A DNA stretch of 7,401 bases, from contig DJGJ01000073.1 of the NCBI GenBank assembly GCA_002432715.1, positions 88,364 through 95,764 on the forward strand, written 5' to 3'. The notes below the pieces were generated by a model. The model searched no databases, was not told the DNA's origin, and saw only the letters and a program-made list of their open reading frames with translations. Origin of the DNA: Sphaerochaeta sp. UBA5849 (GTDB lineage Bacteria; Spirochaetota; Spirochaetia; Sphaerochaetales; Sphaerochaetaceae). Both the position numbers and the translations under genes were made by a program. The stretch's first letter is position 1; every line of letters begins with the position of its first letter. Shown here piece after piece: positions 5,541 through 7,401 of the stretch.

Positions 5541-6314
5541 ATGGATACCTATGTAGAGCAGAATGCACAAGCCTGGGATTGGGAGGTCGGTCGCCGCAAT
5601 ATCTGGACCGATGGTTGCACACAAGAGCAGATCGAGAAGGCACGCAAAGGAGAACTCGATATGGTCCTCTCCCCATTCAAGAAAGTGCCCTCATCCTGGG
5701 TCGCCGACATCAAAGGAAAACGCGTCTTGGCATTGGCATCGGGAGGCGGGCAGCAGGCTGTGTTGCTGAGCCTTGCCGGAGCAGAGGTGACCGTATTCGA
5801 TATATCCAGGAAGCAGCTTGCCCAGGATGCCTCCTTTGCAGAAAAACTCGGCCTGTCACTTACGTTGGTACGTGGAGACATGAGGGACCTTTCATGTTTC
5901 GAGGATGCAGCATTCGACATGATTTTCAATCCAACCTCATCCTGTTTCATCGATGATGTAAAGGCCATGTACAGACACTGCTACCGGATTCTGAAAAAGG
6001 GGGGCAGTTTTCTCACCTCGATAACCAATCCTGTTCTGTATATGTTTGACGAGAAACGCGCCATGAAGAACAAGCTTCGCGTCAAATACACCCTTCCCTA
6101 CTCCGATTTGACCAGCCTCGGCAGCAAAGAGCTGCAAAAACGAATGAAACAACACGATACGGTGGAGTTCAGTCATACCCTGGAGGATCTTTTGGGCGGA
6201 GTGACCGATTGCGGTTTCTGTATCACCGACCTCTATACCGATACCGCAGGGTGCATGATGATGGATAGCTTCATCCATGACTGCTACATTGCCATCAGAG
6301 CACGGAAAACCTGA
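5541..6314 (+). CDS. Class I SAM-dependent methyltransferase
   Basis: 257 aa from the ATG at 5541. A TTG at 5517 in the same frame would place the start inside the promoter and is rejected. Motif I is VLALASGGGQQ (62-72), the glycine-rich SAM loop in the ASGGGQQ variant of a widespread bacterial subfamily. The acidic residue at the end of strand 2 is D87 in TVFDIS, and RGDMRDL (111-117) is the adenine-contacting motif. FDMIFNPTSSCFIDDV (125-140) covers strand 4 and the region after it, and RILKKGGSFL (149-158) is the post-motif. The N-terminus NAQAWDWEV...IWT is the usual cap of this subfamily. The substrate is unknown: members are annotated as UbiE-like, but that should not be transferred. 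Cytoplasmic. No Shine-Dalgarno. A 50-bp gap separates it from the ThpR-like gene. Confidence 0.9.
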   Translation: MDTYVEQNAQAWDWEVGRRNIWTDGCTQEQIEKARKGELDMVLSPFKKVPSSWVADIKGKRVLALASGGGQQAVLLSLAGAEVTVFDISRKQLAQDASFAEKLGLSLTLVRGDMRDLSCFEDAAFDMIFNPTSSCFIDDVKAMYRHCYRILKKGGSFLTSITNPVLYMFDEKRAMKNKLRVKYTLPYSDLTSLGSKELQKRMKQHDTVEFSHTLEDLLGGVTDCGFCITDLYTDTAGCMMMDSFIHDCYIAIRARKT

Positions 6315-6321
6315 GAAAAGC

Positions 6322-6351
6322 TTGTTGCTTGGCCGTCAAGCTGTGTATACT
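6322..6351 (+). promoter_or_regulatory. Candidate promoter of the TPR-protein gene (leaderless geometry)
   Basis: TATACT (6346-6351) ends 6 nt before the ATG at 6358. TTGTTG (6322-6327) lies 18 bp upstream, and TTGCTT (6325-6330) is an alternative at 15 bp. No ribosome site lies between. Confidence 0.4.
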
Positions 6352-6357
6352 GGTTAT

Positions 6358-7185
6358 ATGGAAAACTATTTCGCACGACTATTATTGACCAGCGAGCTTG
6401 ATGATCCGATCTACTTTGCCAAGATCCATCAGCAGATTGCTGATCTTGAGAAGCAACGCATCGCCCATTTCAATGTCCATGGGCCGATGAATGCCGAGTA
6501 TGTCGTACTGATGAGTGAATTGAATATGGCGTATCTGCAAGCTCGGGACACCTCCAGCGAGTTGGAGATCGCCCAGCAGATTTATCAGACCAGCCAAAAC
6601 CTCTATGGTGATGAAGACGAACGAACCTTGGAGGCCTTGATTGCCTTGGGACTCTCCTACCTTGACGATGGGCAGAGCGAGATGGCGCAGGGCATCGCTA
6701 CATCCCTGCTTTCGTTGAACTGGTCCGAGGAGAACGGGCCCGCTTATGACCTGTATATCGATGTACTCTGTTTCCAGGCTGACATCCAGCACAACAAGGA
6801 ACTGTATCCCCAGGAATTAGTTATCAGAAAACATGTCTTCTCCCTGCTTGAGGAGTTGTCGGGATCGGTCTCCAGCCAGGCGATCATGGCGCGGTGCGCC
6901 CTCGCCTTCTGTTTGGAGAAAATGAAACGGTACAAGCAAGCACTCGATCACTATCAGGTTGTTCGCTCATACTTGGACAGTGATGAACAGTTTGCCACCG
7001 AGGCTGAAAAAATCGGGCTTTTGGTGCATATCGGGCGCTGTTACCGCAAACTGGGGAATTTTGATGATGCGGTGGTTCTCTATCACTGGGCTCACAAGCA
7101 GGCTGACAAACTCTTCGGGCCCGCCTCTTCCTTGGCCCAGAAAATGAAAAAACTCGTCGGGGTCATCGACGGGGTAAACCAATAA
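6358..7185 (+). CDS. Tetratricopeptide-repeat (TPR) protein, kinesin-light-chain-like repeats
   Basis: 275 aa from the ATG at 6358. A longer frame beginning at 6277 would overlap the methyltransferase by 38 bp and add 27 residues with no protein-like character, so it is rejected. Helical repeat units of TPR type lie at about 50-83, 90-122 (ALGLSYLDDGQSEMAQ), 174-206 (ALAFCLEKMKRYKQALDHY) and 217-250 (HIGRCYRKLGNFDDAVVLYHWA). The (A/G)-x-x-LY/LFG-x-x-x-x-x-(T/L)-x-x pattern (NLYGDEDERT, KLFGPASSL) is like kinesin light chain TPRs. There is no signal peptide or membrane segment and no enzymatic domain. A protein-interaction scaffold is likely; partner unknown. Freestanding, with no Shine-Dalgarno. 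Confidence 0.75.
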   Translation: MENYFARLLLTSELDDPIYFAKIHQQIADLEKQRIAHFNVHGPMNAEYVVLMSELNMAYLQARDTSSELEIAQQIYQTSQNLYGDEDERTLEALIALGLSYLDDGQSEMAQGIATSLLSLNWSEENGPAYDLYIDVLCFQADIQHNKELYPQELVIRKHVFSLLEELSGSVSSQAIMARCALAFCLEKMKRYKQALDHYQVVRSYLDSDEQFATEAEKIGLLVHIGRCYRKLGNFDDAVVLYHWAHKQADKLFGPASSLAQKMKKLVGVIDGVNQ

Positions 7186-7206
7186 TTCCTACTACTATCA
7201 TAGGTA

Positions 7207-7235
7207 TTGACCAAATTCCTCTGTTTGTGTACTAC
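7207..7235 (+). promoter_or_regulatory. Candidate promoter of the gene at the window end
   Basis: TTGACC (7207-7212, 5/6) and TACTAC (7230-7235, 3/6) are 17 bp apart. A start near 7242-7243 would coincide with the GTG at 7243. Confidence 0.4.
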
Positions 7236-7242
7236 TTAAGCC

Positions 7243-7401
7243 GTGTCAGACGAACGTATGATACGCTTTGCAGCGCCAAATCTTGCATCGCTGAAGGTGG
7301 GCAGCCTTATCAGCTGCAGGACTACCGATTTCGATGGATTGCTGCAAGCTGTAACACAATGGAATGCCAGACTGAATCCCAAGGGAGTGGAAGAGACCCT
7401 T
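7243..7401 (+). CDS. Unrecognised protein, N-terminal fragment cut by the window end
   Basis: The frame is open from an in-frame TAA at 7237 to the last base. GTG at 7243 (MSDERMIRFAAPNLAS...) is preferred because it fits the promoter; ATG at 7258 (MIRFAAPNLAS...) is the alternative and also lacks a ribosome site. About 53 residues are visible: a short strand-like start, then a segment SLKVGSLISCRTTDFDGLLQAVTQWNARLNP that reads as mixed alpha/beta, with no signal peptide or membrane segment. I do not recognise the family. Codon use is like the neighbours, so it is probably a real gene. Confidence 0.6.
   Translation, partial: MSDERMIRFAAPNLASLKVGSLISCRTTDFDGLLQAVTQWNARLNPKGVEETL

Noticed and set aside
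6277..6357. Longer start of the TPR protein overlapping the methyltransferase
   Set aside because: The added residues look like a frame-shifted reading of the methyltransferase end; the promoter lies within this stretch.
1..7401. CRISPR array, insertion sequence, phage or defence island
   Set aside because: No direct repeats with spacers, transposase, integrase or flanking inverted repeats are seen; gene style is uniform.

Overview
The window is about 7.4 kb of ordinary-looking bacterial chromosome with mid GC content and densely packed short genes on both strands. Gene content and style suggest an anaerobic spirochaete of the Sphaerochaeta type, but this is an impression: no rRNA or clade-specific marker is present. 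The single tRNA, an elongator tRNA-Met with G1-U72 and no encoded CCA, resembles Gram-positive and spirochaetal versions more than the enterobacterial one. No phage, transposon, CRISPR or defence module is visible.

Layout. Positions 1-2730 form a plus-strand run: the 3' part of a PlsC-type acyltransferase, a seven-helix membrane protein that looks like a degenerate hemolysin III/PAQR protein, a Gfo/Idh/MocA oxidoreductase of the dihydrodiol dehydrogenase type, and a UPF0303/HbpS-like protein. This run meets head-on, with a 16-bp overlap, a minus-strand pair: a CYTH-domain protein and a membrane protein of uncertain family. Upstream of that pair on the minus strand is a small zinc-ribbon protein. 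A divergent tRNA-Met(CAT) follows, with its own strong promoter and a perfect 34-bp palindromic terminator. Positions 4553-4901 hold the decayed remains of a family 4 glycosidase on the minus strand. The plus strand then carries three apparently monocistronic genes: an RNA 2',3'-cyclic phosphodiesterase (ThpR-like), a SAM-dependent methyltransferase and a TPR protein. The window ends in the start of an unrecognised gene.

How the genes work together. The acyltransferase and membrane protein are probably cotranscribed and may share a membrane-lipid role. The oxidoreductase and HbpS-like protein are tightly coupled (3-bp gap). The CYTH protein and the membrane protein upstream of it are coupled by a 1-bp gap. 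The remaining genes look functionally independent.

The most interesting signals are: (i) a repeated arrangement at genes that seem to begin transcripts, where a -10-like hexamer ends exactly 6 nt before the ATG and no Shine-Dalgarno is present, predicting leaderless mRNAs, while genes inside runs have clear Shine-Dalgarno sites; (ii) the GH4 pseudogene, missed by simple ORF calling because it crosses three frames; (iii) the PAQR-like protein that keeps the fold pattern and the SxxxH motif but has lost the other metal/catalytic residues; and (iv) a T-loop C55 in the tRNA.
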